The notes beneath the pieces were generated by a model that was not told the origin of the DNA, did no database searches, and was given only the letters and a program-made list of their open reading frames with translations. Positions 36,961 to 45,466 of a DNA stretch of 64,000 bases are shown piece after piece. The stretch is from Streptomyces panaciradicis (lineage in GTDB: Bacteria; Actinomycetota; Actinomycetes; Streptomycetales; Streptomycetaceae), in contig NZ_JAMGBF010000106.1 in assembly GCF_023516615.1 (NCBI RefSeq), positions 1 to 64,000 on the forward strand. The letters are read 5' to 3'. The stretch's first letter is position 1. Each line of letters begins with the position of its first letter. The position numbers were made by a program, and so were the translations under genes.

Positions 36961-37518
36961 TCAGTCGTCCAGGCCCTCCGCCGCCCGCTTCTCCCGCAGT
37001 TCCATGATCGCCCGGCGGCGGGCCAGCCGGTGCGTGCGCCGGATCTGGGCCTCCTGGTAGCGGCGCCTGTCCTTCTCGGTCTCCGGGAGGACCTGCGGGA
37101 CCCGGCGGGGCTTGCCGTCGGCGTCGACGGCGGCGAAGACGAGGTAGGCGGAGCCGACCTGGGTGGGCGGGGTGGACTCGTTCCACCGCTCGGCCAGGAC
37201 GCGCACACCGACCTCCATGGAGGTCCGGCCGGTCCAGTTGACCTGCGCCTTGACGTGCACCAGGTCGCCGACGCGGACCGGCTCCAGGAACGCCATCTCG
37301 TCCATGGACGCGGTGACCGCGGGCCCGCCGCTGTGCCGGCCGGCCACGGCGCCCGCCGCGTCGTCGACGAGCTTCATGATCACACCGCCGTGCACCGTGC
37401 CCAGCAGGTTGGTGTCGTTGTGGGTCATGATGTGGCTGAGCGTGGTCCGGGACGCCGAGGTGGGCTTGCCCGGGATGCCCGGGGTGTCCGATTCCGTGGC
37501 CGTGGCCTGGTCTGTCAT
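36961..37518 (-). CDS. Hotdog-fold acyl-CoA thioesterase
   Basis: This 185-residue cytosolic thioesterase is of the BFIT/YciA type. The hotdog core has 'THNDTNLLGTVHGGVIMKLV' with the conserved H-G-G turn and D-D after it, then 'ASMDEMAFLEPVRVGDLVHV' and 'GRTSMEVGVRV'. A long C-terminal basic helical tail (about 140-185) is typical of actinobacterial members. I chose the ATG at 37518; an earlier in-frame ATG (37545) is possible. It converges on LCP gene 5 and diverges from LCP gene 6. Confidence 0.9.
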   Translation of the reverse strand: MTDQATATESDTPGIPGKPTSASRTTLSHIMTHNDTNLLGTVHGGVIMKLVDDAAGAVAGRHSGGPAVTASMDEMAFLEPVRVGDLVHVKAQVNWTGRTSMEVGVRVLAERWNESTPPTQVGSAYLVFAAVDADGKPRRVPQVLPETEKDRRRYQEAQIRRTHRLARRRAIMELREKRAAEGLDD

Positions 37519-37637
37519 GGCGTCCACCTTATGCCGACGTGTCATTCGCGGACTTTGTGTTGGGTTCGCAACAGCAGTGCCCTGATTTTTCGACGACCCT
37601 TGTAAAGGGCATGCCCGCTGCCTGCACACTGGGGCCC

Positions 37638-38933
37638 ATGAACGAGTGGCCCGAGGCATGGTCCGACGACAACCGCGACAACCGGTACGGACGCGGCAGC
37701 GCCAGCGCACAGCCCGAGAGCGCGCGCGTGATGCGGCAGGTCCGCCGGCCCGCCCCGGGCGCGTACGGGGGCTCCGGCCCGTCCGCGCCGCCGTACGGCG
37801 GCGCGGTGCCCCAGCAGCCGTCGTACGTCGACGGCCAGGGCCACGGCGGCTACGCGGGAGGCCCCGCCGACGACTACGACGGCTACAACACCGGGCAGGT
37901 GTACGGCGGTGGCGGCCACGGCGGTGCCGGCGGCCCGGGCGGGGGCCGGCCGCGGCCGAACTGGCGGCGCCGCATCAAGTGGACGGCGATCACCGTCGTG
38001 ACCGTGCTGGTCGTGACGTCCGTGGCCACCTACTTCTGGGCCGACTCCAAGCTGCACCGGGACGTCGACCTGTCCAAGGTCATCGACAGACCGTCCGCGG
38101 GCGACGGCACGAACTACCTGATCGTCGGCTCCGACAGCCGCGCCGGGATGTCCTCCGAGGAGAAGAAGAAGCTCCACACGGGCTCGGCCGAGGGCAAGCG
38201 CACGGACTCGATGATGATCCTGCACGTCGGCTCCAGCGGCGACACGCTGATCTCCCTGCCGCGCGACTCGAACGTGACGATCCCCTCGTACAAGGGGTCG
38301 ACCTCCGGCAAGACCTACCCGAACACCGGCCGGCAGACGAAGCTGAACGCGGCCTACGCGGAGGACGGGCCGACGCTGCTGGTCCGCACGATCGAGTACA
38401 ACATGGGCCTGCACATCGACCACTACGTGGAGATCGGCTTCGCCGGCTTCGCGAAGATCGTGGACGCGGTGGGCGGCGTGACGATCGACATCGACAAGGG
38501 CTTCAAGGACAAGTACTCGGGCGCCGACTTCAAGGCGGGCAAGCAGACGCTGAACGGCGAGCAGGCCCTCGCCTTCGTCCGCACCAGGCACGCCTTCGCC
38601 GCCTCCGACCTGCAGCGCACCAAGAACCAGCAGAAGTTCCTGTCGGCCCTGGCGCACCAGGTGGCGACCCCGTCGACGGTCCTCAACCCCTTCACGTTCT
38701 ACCCGACGATGGGCGCGGGCCTGGACTCGCTCACCGTCGACAAGGACATGAGCCTGTGGGACCTGGCGTCCATGTTCTGGGCGATGAAGGGCGTCAGCGG
38801 CGGTGACGGCACGTCGATGAACATGCCGATCTCCGGCTCCACCAACGGCAACCTGGTCTGGGACAAGGCGAAGGTGAAGACGCTGGTGAACGAGTTGAAC
38901 AACGACGAGAAGGTCACGGTGTCGGGTGACTGA
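37638..38933 (+). CDS. LCP family glycopolymer transferase 6
   Basis: This 431-residue protein has a Gly/Tyr/Pro-rich cytoplasmic N-terminus of about 110 residues (repeated PYGG/GGYAGG-like units), a membrane helix (about 115-135) and an LCP domain: 'NYLIVGSDSRAGMSSEEKKK', 'SLPRDSNVTIP', 'FVRTRHAFAASDLQRTKNQQ'. There is no LytR_C domain. I chose the ATG at 37638. The stop overlaps the start of the HAD gene by 8 bp, so the two are co-translated. Confidence 0.92.
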   Translation: MNEWPEAWSDDNRDNRYGRGSASAQPESARVMRQVRRPAPGAYGGSGPSAPPYGGAVPQQPSYVDGQGHGGYAGGPADDYDGYNTGQVYGGGGHGGAGGPGGGRPRPNWRRRIKWTAITVVTVLVVTSVATYFWADSKLHRDVDLSKVIDRPSAGDGTNYLIVGSDSRAGMSSEEKKKLHTGSAEGKRTDSMMILHVGSSGDTLISLPRDSNVTIPSYKGSTSGKTYPNTGRQTKLNAAYAEDGPTLLVRTIEYNMGLHIDHYVEIGFAGFAKIVDAVGGVTIDIDKGFKDKYSGADFKAGKQTLNGEQALAFVRTRHAFAASDLQRTKNQQKFLSALAHQVATPSTVLNPFTFYPTMGAGLDSLTVDKDMSLWDLASMFWAMKGVSGGDGTSMNMPISGSTNGNLVWDKAKVKTLVNELNNDEKVTVSGD

Positions 38934-39564
38934 CGGCAACAACGGCAGACCGCCCTTCGGGGCGGTTCTGTGCGATGTGGACAACGTGGTCCGCTCCTTC
39001 GACTCCTCGCGCCTGCAGGCCCTGGAGCGGGCCGCGGGGATCGCCGAGGGGTCCACCAAGAAGGTGGCGTTCGCGCCGGAGACGGTCTCACCGCTGCTGC
39101 TGGGCGAGATCACCTCGCAGGAGTGGGCGGAGTCGATCGCGGCGGGCCTGGCCGGGCTGGTGCCCGACTCCGATCCGCAGACGGCGTACGAACTGGCCCT
39201 GGCCCTGCTGGAGTCGCCCTTCCACGCCGACGACGAGGTGGTGGCGCTGCTGCGCCGGGCCCGGATCCGGGTGCCGGTCGTCCTCGTCTCCAACGCGGCC
39301 CTGGAGCTGGAGGCCGACCTCGACTCCCTGGGCCTGGGCGACCTCGCCGACCACGTCGTCAACAGCGCGCGGGTGGGCCTGGCGAAGCCGGACCCGCGCA
39401 TCTACCGCCTGGCGGCGGACCTCGCGGGCGTGCACCCCGAGCGCTGCCTGTTCGTCGACGACAGCGAGGAGAACGTCGGCGCCGCGGCCGCCCTGGGCAT
39501 GAACGCGGTGCACTACCGCGACCCGGCGGACCTGGAGCGGGCGCTGGAGCCCCTGTTCGCCTGA
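38926..39564 (+). CDS. HAD-superfamily hydrolase
   Basis: This 212-residue protein has the four HAD motifs: 'AVLCDVDNVVRSF' (nucleophile D-x-D), 'VVLVSNAALE' (Ser), K in 'VGLAKPDPRIYRLAADLAG' and 'CLFVDDSEENVGAAAALGM' (D-D). The alpha-helical cap between motifs I and II is small (subfamily IA). It would hydrolyse a phosphate monoester of unknown identity. The GTG start lies inside the end of the LCP gene, which suggests a link with polymer transfer, for example phosphate or carrier recycling, but this is inference. Confidence 0.87.
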   Translation: MTDGNNGRPPFGAVLCDVDNVVRSFDSSRLQALERAAGIAEGSTKKVAFAPETVSPLLLGEITSQEWAESIAAGLAGLVPDSDPQTAYELALALLESPFHADDEVVALLRRARIRVPVVLVSNAALELEADLDSLGLGDLADHVVNSARVGLAKPDPRIYRLAADLAGVHPERCLFVDDSEENVGAAAALGMNAVHYRDPADLERALEPLFA

Positions 39565-39570
39565 CGCGGC

Positions 39571-39596
39571 GGGGGCACCCGTGGGCGGGTGCCCCC
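39571..39596. terminator. Bidirectional terminator between HAD and copper-protein genes
   Basis: A perfect 11 bp stem (GGGGGCACCCG at 39571-39581 with CGGGTGCCCCC at 39586-39596) and a TGGG loop lie between convergent genes. Confidence 0.75.
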
Positions 39597-39615
39597 TCTC
39601 ACGCCGCGGTGAGCG

Positions 39616-39978
39616 TCACATCGTGGCGCCCGCCATGGTGCGGCACATCTGCGCGCAGCGGCGACACGCCTCGGCACAGCGCATCATCTGCGGGTCGTCC
39701 GGCATGGACATACACGCCTCGGCGCACATGTCGCAGGCCTTGGCGCACATCGCGCACATCTCGGCCGACATGGGCGAGCGGCGCATCATCATGTCCGCGC
39801 ACATGCGGGTCATCTCGGAACAGTCGATGAGCGCGCGCATGATCTGCATCTGGGCCTGACCGCCCATCTGCATGCAGGAGCTCATGGTCTCCTCGCACAT
39901 GCTGTGGCACGACATGCACGCCTCGACGCAGTCCTGCATCTCCTTGGACATGGCGGCGGCGGGTCCGGTCTGGGTCAT
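39616..39978 (-). CDS. Four-helix-bundle copper-binding protein (Csp-like)
   Basis: This 120-residue protein has 16 Cys and 26 Met. Cysteines recur as C-x3-C, C-x2-C and C-x6-C along four predicted helices ('CVEACMSCHSMC', 'CAMCAKACDMCAEAC', 'CAEACRRCAQMC'), the pattern of bacterial copper storage proteins of the Csp3 type, which bind many Cu(I) ions inside the bundle. There is no signal peptide, so it would act in the cytosol. An AGGAGG site precedes the ATG. A single-gene unit between terminators is likely; no copper regulator gene is adjacent. Confidence 0.9.
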   Translation of the reverse strand: MTQTGPAAAMSKEMQDCVEACMSCHSMCEETMSSCMQMGGQAQMQIMRALIDCSEMTRMCADMMMRRSPMSAEMCAMCAKACDMCAEACMSMPDDPQMMRCAEACRRCAQMCRTMAGATM

Positions 39979-40107
39979 GGCTCCTCCTGGGAGGGAGAGG
40001 GGCCCGGGGCGGGCCCCGTGTGGTGTCCGTCCTACGCCCGCCGGGCGCGACGCGCCATCGGGCGGACGCGAACAATCCGCCACGAATTGCCCCACCACAG
40101 GGACGAC

Positions 40108-40138
40108 GAAAGCCCCCGGACTCGCTCCGGGGGCTTCG
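40108..40138 (-). terminator. Terminator after the acyl-CoA dehydrogenase gene
   Basis: A hairpin with arms AGCCCCCGGA (40111-40120) and TCCGGGGGCT (40126-40135), extended by CGAA/TTCG at the base with one bulge, lies about 50 bp past the stop. Confidence 0.7.
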
Positions 40139-40187
40139 GTGCCGCTACGCCGATCGGCGAAAGCCGTCGGGCACCGGCCGTCGGCCG

Positions 40188-41345
40188 TTACGGCAGGTTG
40201 CGCGCCATGACGATGCGCTGGACCTGGTTGGTGCCCTCGTAGATCTGGGTGATCTTGGCGTCGCGCATCATGCGCTCGACCGGGTAGTCGCGGGTGTAGC
40301 CGTAGCCGCCGAGGAGCTGGACGGCGTCGGTGGTGACCTCCATCGCGACGTCCGAGGCGAAGCACTTGGCGGCCGCGCCCTGGAAGGTGAGGTCGGCGTC
40401 GCCGCGCTCGGAGGCCGCCGCGGCCTGGTAGGTGAGGGCGCGGGCGGCGGCGATCTTCATCGCCATGTCGGCGAGCATGAACTGGATGCCCTGGAAGTCG
40501 GCGATCGGCTTGCCGAACTGCTTGCGCTCCTGGACGTAGCCCTTGGCGTAGTCGAGGGCGCCCTGGGCGACGCCGAGGGCCTGGGCGGCGATGGTGATGC
40601 GGGTGTGGTCGAGGGTCTTCATCGCCGTGGCGAAGCCGGTGCCCTCCTCGCCGATCATGCGGTCGGCGGGGATGCGGACGTTGTCGAAGTAGACCTCGCG
40701 GGTCGGGGAGCCCTTGATGCCGAGCTTCTTCTCCGGGGCGCCGAAGGAGACGCCCTCGTCCGAGCGCTCGACGACGAAGGCGGAGATGCCCTTGGAGCGC
40801 TTGGCCGGGTCGGTGACCGCCATGACCGTGTAGTACTCGGAGACGCCCGCGTTGGTGATCCAGCGCTTCACGCCGTTGAGGACGAAGTGGTCGCCGTCGC
40901 GGACGGCCTTGGTCGTCATGCCGGCCGCGTCCGAGCCGGCCTCGGGCTCGGAGAGGCAGTACGAGAACATCGCGTCGCCCTTGGCGAGCGGGCCCAGGTA
41001 CTTCTTCTTCAGCTCCTCGGAGCCGGAGAGGATCACCGGCAGGGAGCCGAGCTTGTTGACGGCCGGGATGAGGGAGGAGGAGACGCAGACGCGGGCCACC
41101 TCCTCGATCACGATGACCGTCGCGAGGGCGTCGGCGCCCGCGCCGCCGTACTCCTCGGGGACGTGCACGGCGGCCAGCTCGTTGGCGACGAGCGCCTCCA
41201 GGGCCTCCTGCGGGAAGCGGGCCTCCTCGTCCACGGCCGCGGCGTACGGTGCGATCTTCGCCTCGGCCAGGGAGCGGACGGCGTCGCGGAGCATGTCGTG
41301 CTCCTCGGACGGGCGGTACAGGTCGAAGTCAGCCGATCCGGCCAA
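40188..41345 (-). CDS. Acyl-CoA dehydrogenase
   Basis: This 385-residue FAD enzyme of fatty-acid or branched-chain acyl-CoA oxidation has the family signatures 'FSYCLSEPEAGSDAAGMTTKA' (first 20 shown by family as the FAD/substrate motif), 'KLGIKGSPTREVYFDNVRIP' and the C-terminal 'LLGGYGYTRDYPVERMMRD'. The catalytic base is the Glu in 'IYEGTNQVQRIVMARNL'. The start is a TTG at 41345, which gives the expected N-terminus. The orthologue of this position in mycobacteria is fadE25, beside purE-purK. The upstream DNA contains an AT-rich dyad. Confidence 0.93.
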   Translation of the reverse strand: MAGSADFDLYRPSEEHDMLRDAVRSLAEAKIAPYAAAVDEEARFPQEALEALVANELAAVHVPEEYGGAGADALATVIVIEEVARVCVSSSLIPAVNKLGSLPVILSGSEELKKKYLGPLAKGDAMFSYCLSEPEAGSDAAGMTTKAVRDGDHFVLNGVKRWITNAGVSEYYTVMAVTDPAKRSKGISAFVVERSDEGVSFGAPEKKLGIKGSPTREVYFDNVRIPADRMIGEEGTGFATAMKTLDHTRITIAAQALGVAQGALDYAKGYVQERKQFGKPIADFQGIQFMLADMAMKIAAARALTYQAAAASERGDADLTFQGAAAKCFASDVAMEVTTDAVQLLGGYGYTRDYPVERMMRDAKITQIYEGTNQVQRIVMARNLP

Positions 41346-41385
41346 GGTCTCTCACGCTCCAAAACGCTGCGATTGCCGACGCTAA

Positions 41386-41399
41386 TTACCGTTAAGTAA
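41386..41399. promoter_or_regulatory. AT-rich dyad upstream of the acyl-CoA dehydrogenase and ugd genes
   Basis: TTACCGTTAAGTAA is a partial palindrome (TTAC...GTAA) within a 30 bp A/T-rich patch, unusual for this genome, 40 bp upstream of the TTG start. It resembles TetR- or GntR-type operators of acyl-CoA regulators, but no specific match can be named. Confidence 0.35.
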
Positions 41400-41524
41400 C
41401 TCAAATTTTAGAGGGCGGCTCACCGGACTGATACGTGAGCTTGGCGACAGCGGGAAAACTGCCCGGCGATCAGCCCGACTATGCTCGGCTCCGCATCGCC
41501 CACGTCCCCACTCTGGAGCACCCC

Positions 41525-42868
41525 ATGGCCCTCAGGATCACCGTGATCGGCACCGGCTATCTCGGCGCGACGCATGCCGCCGCCATGGCGGAGCTGGGCT
41601 TCGAGGTGCTGGGGCTCGACGTGGTGCCGGAGAAGATCGCGAAGCTGGAGCGGGGCGAGGCCCCCATGTTCGAGCCCGGCCTGGAGGAGCTGCTGCGCAA
41701 GCACGTCGCCGGGATAGAGGGCTCCAGCGGGCGGCTGCGCTTCACCATGGACTGGGCCGAGGTCGGCGCCTTCGGCGACGTGCACTTCCTGTGCATCAAC
41801 ACCCCGCAGAAGCACGGCGAGTACGCCTGCGACATGTCCTACGTCGAGTCCGCCTTCGCCTCCCTCGCCCCGCACCTGACCGAGCGCGCGCTGGTCGTCG
41901 GCAAGTCGACCGTGCCGGTGGGGTCGGCCGACCGGCTGGCCCGCTACCTCGCCGAGCACGCCCCCGCCGGGGAGAACGCCGAGCTGGCCTGGAACCCGGA
42001 GTTCCTGCGCGAGGGCTTCGCCGTCGAGGACACCCTGCGGCCGGACCGGATCGTGGCCGGTGTGCGCAGCGAGCGGGCCGAGAAGCTGCTGCGCGAGGTG
42101 TACGCCACCCCCATCGCCCAGGGCACGCCGTTCGTCGTGACGGACTTCGCGACGGCCGAACTGGTGAAGACCTCCGCGAACTCCTTCCTGGCCACCAAGA
42201 TCTCCTTCATCAACGCGATGGCGGAGATGTGCGAGGCCTCCGGCGGCGACGTGGCCAAGCTGGCCGAGGCCATCGGCTACGACGACCGGATCGGGAAGAA
42301 GTTCCTGCGGGCCGGCATCGGGTTCGGCGGCGGCTGCCTGCCCAAGGACATCCGGGCGTTCATGGCGCGCGCCGGTGAGCTGGGCGCCGACCAGGCGCTG
42401 ACGTTCCTGCGGGAGATCGACTCGATCAACATGCGCCAGCGCGGGCAGATGGTGGAGCTGGCCCGGCAGGCGCTGGGCGGCGGCCCGTTCCTGGGCAAGC
42501 GGGTCGCGGTGCTCGGCGCGACGTTCAAGCCGGACTCGGACGACGTACGCGACTCCCCCGCTCTGAACGTCGCGGGGCAGATCCACCTCCAGGGCGGCCA
42601 GGTGACCGTCTACGACCCCAAGGGCATGGACAACGCCCGCAAGGTCTTCCCCACCCTCGGGTACGCGGAGTCGGCCACCGAGGCGGTGCGGGGCGCGGAC
42701 GTGGTGCTGCATCTGACGGAGTGGCGGGAGTTCCGCGAGCTGGACCCGGCGGCGCTCGGCGAGGTGGCCACGGCCCGGGTGATCCTGGACGGGCGCAACG
42801 CCCTCGACCCGGCGCTGTGGCGCAAGGCCGGGTGGACGTACCGGGCGATGGGCCGGCCCACCGCGTAG
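41525..42868 (+). CDS. ugd: UDP-glucose 6-dehydrogenase
   Basis: This 447-residue enzyme oxidises UDP-glucose to UDP-glucuronate with two NAD. The N-terminal Rossmann fold begins 'ITVIGTGYLGATHAAAMAEL'. The catalytic Cys 271 lies in 'GIGFGGGCLPKD', with Lys and Asn in 'ELVKTSANSFLATKISFINA'. 'AVLGATFKPDSDDVRDSPAL' marks the C-terminal domain. I chose the ATG at 41525, the first residue of the Rossmann strand. It is the sugar-acid supplier for an envelope polymer. A 17 bp stem terminator follows. Confidence 0.95.
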   Translation: MALRITVIGTGYLGATHAAAMAELGFEVLGLDVVPEKIAKLERGEAPMFEPGLEELLRKHVAGIEGSSGRLRFTMDWAEVGAFGDVHFLCINTPQKHGEYACDMSYVESAFASLAPHLTERALVVGKSTVPVGSADRLARYLAEHAPAGENAELAWNPEFLREGFAVEDTLRPDRIVAGVRSERAEKLLREVYATPIAQGTPFVVTDFATAELVKTSANSFLATKISFINAMAEMCEASGGDVAKLAEAIGYDDRIGKKFLRAGIGFGGGCLPKDIRAFMARAGELGADQALTFLREIDSINMRQRGQMVELARQALGGGPFLGKRVAVLGATFKPDSDDVRDSPALNVAGQIHLQGGQVTVYDPKGMDNARKVFPTLGYAESATEAVRGADVVLHLTEWREFRELDPAALGEVATARVILDGRNALDPALWRKAGWTYRAMGRPTA

Positions 42869-42881
42869 CCGACGGGCGGAC

Positions 42882-42922
42882 GACGCCGGTTCGGCCGAGG
42901 CTCAGTCGGCCGAACCGGCGTC
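42882..42922. terminator. Strong terminator after ugd
   Basis: A perfect 17 bp stem (42882-42898 with 42906-42922) and a 7-nt loop are followed by TTGTTG. Placed between convergent genes, it can serve both. Confidence 0.85.
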
Positions 42923-42964
42923 TTGTTGCATTCTGCACCACCGGTGCGGGCGGTGACCGGGGAA

Positions 42965-43465
42965 CTACCTGGCCCGGTAGCGGCGCATCTTCGCGCGGGC
43001 CCCGCAGACCTGCATCGAGCACCAGCGGCCGCGTCCGGCGGGGCTGCGGTCGTAGTACGCCCAGTGGCAGGTGTCGGCCTCGCAGGCCTTCAGCCGCAGC
43101 CAGGTGCCCGCGACGAGCGCTTCGGCGACGGCGGCGGCGACCCGGGAGAGCAGCGGGCCCGGGTCGGCGGGGACGAGGGCGGCGGCGCCGTCGGCGGCGT
43201 CCACCGTGACCCGCAGCGGGGCGGACGCCAGCAGGTCGTCCAGGGCCGTGACGCGGGTGTGCGGCGGGTGCCCGGCGTGGGCGAGCAGTGCCGCGCGCAG
43301 GGACTCCCGCAGTGCGCGCGCGGCCGGCACCTCGTCCGGGGTGAGCCCGAAGCGCGCCCGGCCGTCGTCGGTGTCGAGGGCGTCGGTGCCCGACGCGATG
43401 TCCAGCGTGTTGACCAGGGACTCGACCAGTGCGAGACCCCCCGGCGCGGCCGATCTCTCCGTCAT
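42965..43465 (-). CDS. CGNR zinc-finger family protein (ABATE-like)
   Basis: This 166-residue protein has an N-terminal helical domain (1-115, the ABATE domain, containing 'LVESLVNTLD') and a C-terminal zinc finger 'CEADTCHWAYYDRSPAGRGR' followed by C-S-M-Q-V-C-G-A-R, the CGNR pattern with Ala in place of Asn. Such proteins are presumed stress-linked transcription regulators. It is divergent from the VOC gene pair at about 105 bp and may control it. Confidence 0.88.
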   Translation of the reverse strand: MTERSAAPGGLALVESLVNTLDIASGTDALDTDDGRARFGLTPDEVPAARALRESLRAALLAHAGHPPHTRVTALDDLLASAPLRVTVDAADGAAALVPADPGPLLSRVAAAVAEALVAGTWLRLKACEADTCHWAYYDRSPAGRGRWCSMQVCGARAKMRRYRAR

Positions 43466-43572
43466 GGCTGCACGCTACCTCCGCGATTCCCCTTGCGACG
43501 TTACCCCCAATGGGGAAGTATGCGGTAACGGTTACTCCTTGACCGCATCTACAGGTAACGCTGGAGGAAGTC

Positions 43573-43932
43573 ATGGCCATCGCGAAGCTGGGCGCCGTCG
43601 TCCTGGACTGTCCCGACCCGCGCGCGCTCGCCGGTTTCTACGCCGAGATCCTGGGCGGCACGATCGAGGGGGAGGGCGACTGGGTGGACCTCACGACCCC
43701 CGACGCCCGGGCACTGGCCTTCCAGGCCTCCCCCGGCTTCGTCGCCCCGGAGTGGCCCTCGCCGGACCGCTCGCAGCAGTTCCACCTCGACCTGACCGTC
43801 GAGGACCTGGACACGGCCGAGGCCGGCGTCCTGGCGCTCGGCGCCAAGCCGCTGGACGCGGACGACCGTTCGCGCACCTTCCGTGTGTACGCCGACCCGG
43901 CAGGGCACCCGTTCTGCCTCTGTGCCTGCTGA
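43573..43932 (+). CDS. VOC-superfamily (glyoxalase-like) protein 1
   Basis: This 119-residue single-module protein is made of two beta-alpha-beta-beta-beta repeats. It starts 'IAKLGAVVLDCPDPRALAGF' and ends with 'FRVYADPAGHPFCLC', a pattern of Glyoxalase_6-type proteins. Metal ligands of true glyoxalases are only partly present, so the reaction is unknown (antibiotic binding or ring-cleavage are family possibilities). It is followed after 13 bp by a paralogue, a tandem duplication. Confidence 0.87.
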   Translation: MAIAKLGAVVLDCPDPRALAGFYAEILGGTIEGEGDWVDLTTPDARALAFQASPGFVAPEWPSPDRSQQFHLDLTVEDLDTAEAGVLALGAKPLDADDRSRTFRVYADPAGHPFCLCAC

Positions 43933-43945
43933 TCAGGAGGACACC

Positions 43946-44335
43946 ATGGCCGTGGCCCGTTTCCGTTCCGTCGTGATCGACTGCCCCGACCCGCACGCGC
44001 TGGCCGACTTCTACGCGCAGATCGTCGGCGGCACCCCGCGGGCCGATGACGACGACTGGGTCGTCCTGCGGGTCCCGGACGGCCCGCGGCTCGCCTTCCA
44101 GCGGGCGGAGGGCCTCACCGCGCCCGAGTGGCCGCGCGCGGACCGCAACTCGCAGCAGTTCCACCTCGACCTCGACGCCGGTGCGACGTGGGAGGAGATG
44201 GACGCGGCGCACGAGCGGGTGCTGGCCCTGGGGGCGACACCGCTGGACCTGGAGGACCGCAAGGAGAAGGACTTCCAGGTGTACGCCGATCCGGCGGGGC
44301 ATCCGTTCTGCCTCTGCCGGATCGACGAGCCGTAG
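43946..44335 (+). CDS. VOC-superfamily (glyoxalase-like) protein 2
   Basis: This 129-residue paralogue of the preceding gene shares 'VVIDCPDPHALADFYAQI', 'APEWPRADRNSQQFHLDLD' and 'VYADPAGHPFCLCRI'. It has an insertion near the middle ('DAGATWEEMDAAHE'). AGGAGG lies just upstream of the ATG at 43946. It is probably co-transcribed with the first copy; the pair converges on the dipeptidase-like gene. Confidence 0.87.
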   Translation: MAVARFRSVVIDCPDPHALADFYAQIVGGTPRADDDDWVVLRVPDGPRLAFQRAEGLTAPEWPRADRNSQQFHLDLDAGATWEEMDAAHERVLALGATPLDLEDRKEKDFQVYADPAGHPFCLCRIDEP

Positions 44336-44347
44336 GACCTGCGCCCC

Positions 44348-45466
44348 TCACCCGTCCAGGTCGGCGATCTTCGCCGTCGACGGCTCGCGGCGCTGCTGGG
44401 CGGCGCGGGCCGTGAAGTCGGCGTTGCGCAACACGCGCTGGACGTTGCCCCAGGTCAGCAGGGCCAGGTCGGGTTCGGACCAGCCGCGGTGCAGCAGCTC
44501 GGCGATCAGCAGCGGGTAGCAGGAGGCGTCGGCCAGGTCCTGCGGGTGGGCGCTGCCGGCGTCGTAGGTGCCGGACAGGCCGACGCACTCGGGACCGGCG
44601 ATCTCCCGGACGTGGTCGAGGTGGTCGGCGACGTCCCGGACCGACGGCCCGGCCTGCTCCGCCGTCAGCGGCACCATGCACAGGCCCCTGGCGGCGCCGA
44701 GCTCGGCGAGCAGGTCGTCGGGGAGGTTGGCCGGGTGCGGGCGCAGGGCGCGGGCGGCCGAACGGGTGAACAGCACCGGCGCCTTGGAGACCGCGAAGGC
44801 GCGCCGGACGGTGTCGGCGGAGGCGCCGGAGAGGTCGGCGAGCACGCCGAGCCGGTTCATCTCCCGCACGACCTCCTCCCCGAACCGGGTCAGGCCGGCC
44901 TCGCTCGCCCAGGACGCGCCGGTCAGCGTGAGGACACGCAGCCCGAGGGAGTGCAGGGAGCGCAGGATGCCGAGGGAGTCGCCGAGGGCGGCGGCACCGG
45001 CGGGGCCGAGCAGGACGGCGATCCGGCCGCAGTTGCGGGCGTCGGTGACCTGCCCGGCGGCGCCGGCGAGGCGCAGGCCCTCGGGGTGGGCGTGGACGAC
45101 CGTCTTGACCAGGTCGAGCTGCTCCATGGTGGCCCCCACGGCCCGGTCGCCGGCCAGCCCCTCCGGCAGGTGCAGCGACCAGAACAGCGCGCCGACGTGC
45201 CCTTCGCGCAGCCGCGGCACGTCGGTGTCCACGGAGCTCTCGCCGAGCTCCAGGTCGTACCAGGGCAGGTGTCTGAGGGCCCACGGCAGCCCGCTGTAGC
45301 CGTCGGCGACGGGATGCGCGGCGAGGATGGCGTGGGCGCGCTCCAGCGGAGCGCCGTCCGGGTCGGAGACGGGGGTGTACGGCTCCGCGGTCTCGAAGGG
45401 GTCCGGCAGGCCGTCGAGCCCGCCGACCTCGGTCGTCGTGTCCAGGTCGTGCTGGAGATCTGCCAT
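44348..45466 (-). CDS. Catalytically dead membrane-dipeptidase paralogue
   Basis: This 372-residue protein is clearly homologous over its length to the adjacent intact dipeptidase (45604-46791) but has lost every zinc and catalytic residue that can be compared. The first H-x-D site 'VDGHNDLPWAL' has become 'ADGYSGLPWAL'. 'MGAEGGHSIANSLG' has become 'LGPAGAAALGDSLG'. The 'DLSH' histidine is replaced in 'DLSGASADTV', the 'FSHSSSR' histidine in 'FTRSAAR', and the 'GGDYDG' aspartate in 'SGTYDAG'. The frame is open and codon bias normal, so it is expressed and under selection rather than a decaying pseudogene. It may bind a dipeptide-like ligand or partner the active enzyme. I chose the ATG at 45466. 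Confidence 0.88.
   Translation of the reverse strand: MADLQHDLDTTTEVGGLDGLPDPFETAEPYTPVSDPDGAPLERAHAILAAHPVADGYSGLPWALRHLPWYDLELGESSVDTDVPRLREGHVGALFWSLHLPEGLAGDRAVGATMEQLDLVKTVVHAHPEGLRLAGAAGQVTDARNCGRIAVLLGPAGAAALGDSLGILRSLHSLGLRVLTLTGASWASEAGLTRFGEEVVREMNRLGVLADLSGASADTVRRAFAVSKAPVLFTRSAARALRPHPANLPDDLLAELGAARGLCMVPLTAEQAGPSVRDVADHLDHVREIAGPECVGLSGTYDAGSAHPQDLADASCYPLLIAELLHRGWSEPDLALLTWGNVQRVLRNADFTARAAQQRREPSTAKIADLDG

Noticed and set aside
41435..41524. A 30-codon N-terminal extension of ugd
   Set aside because: The Rossmann first strand begins at the ATG at 41525; the extension is not conserved in the family and lacks a ribosome-binding site.
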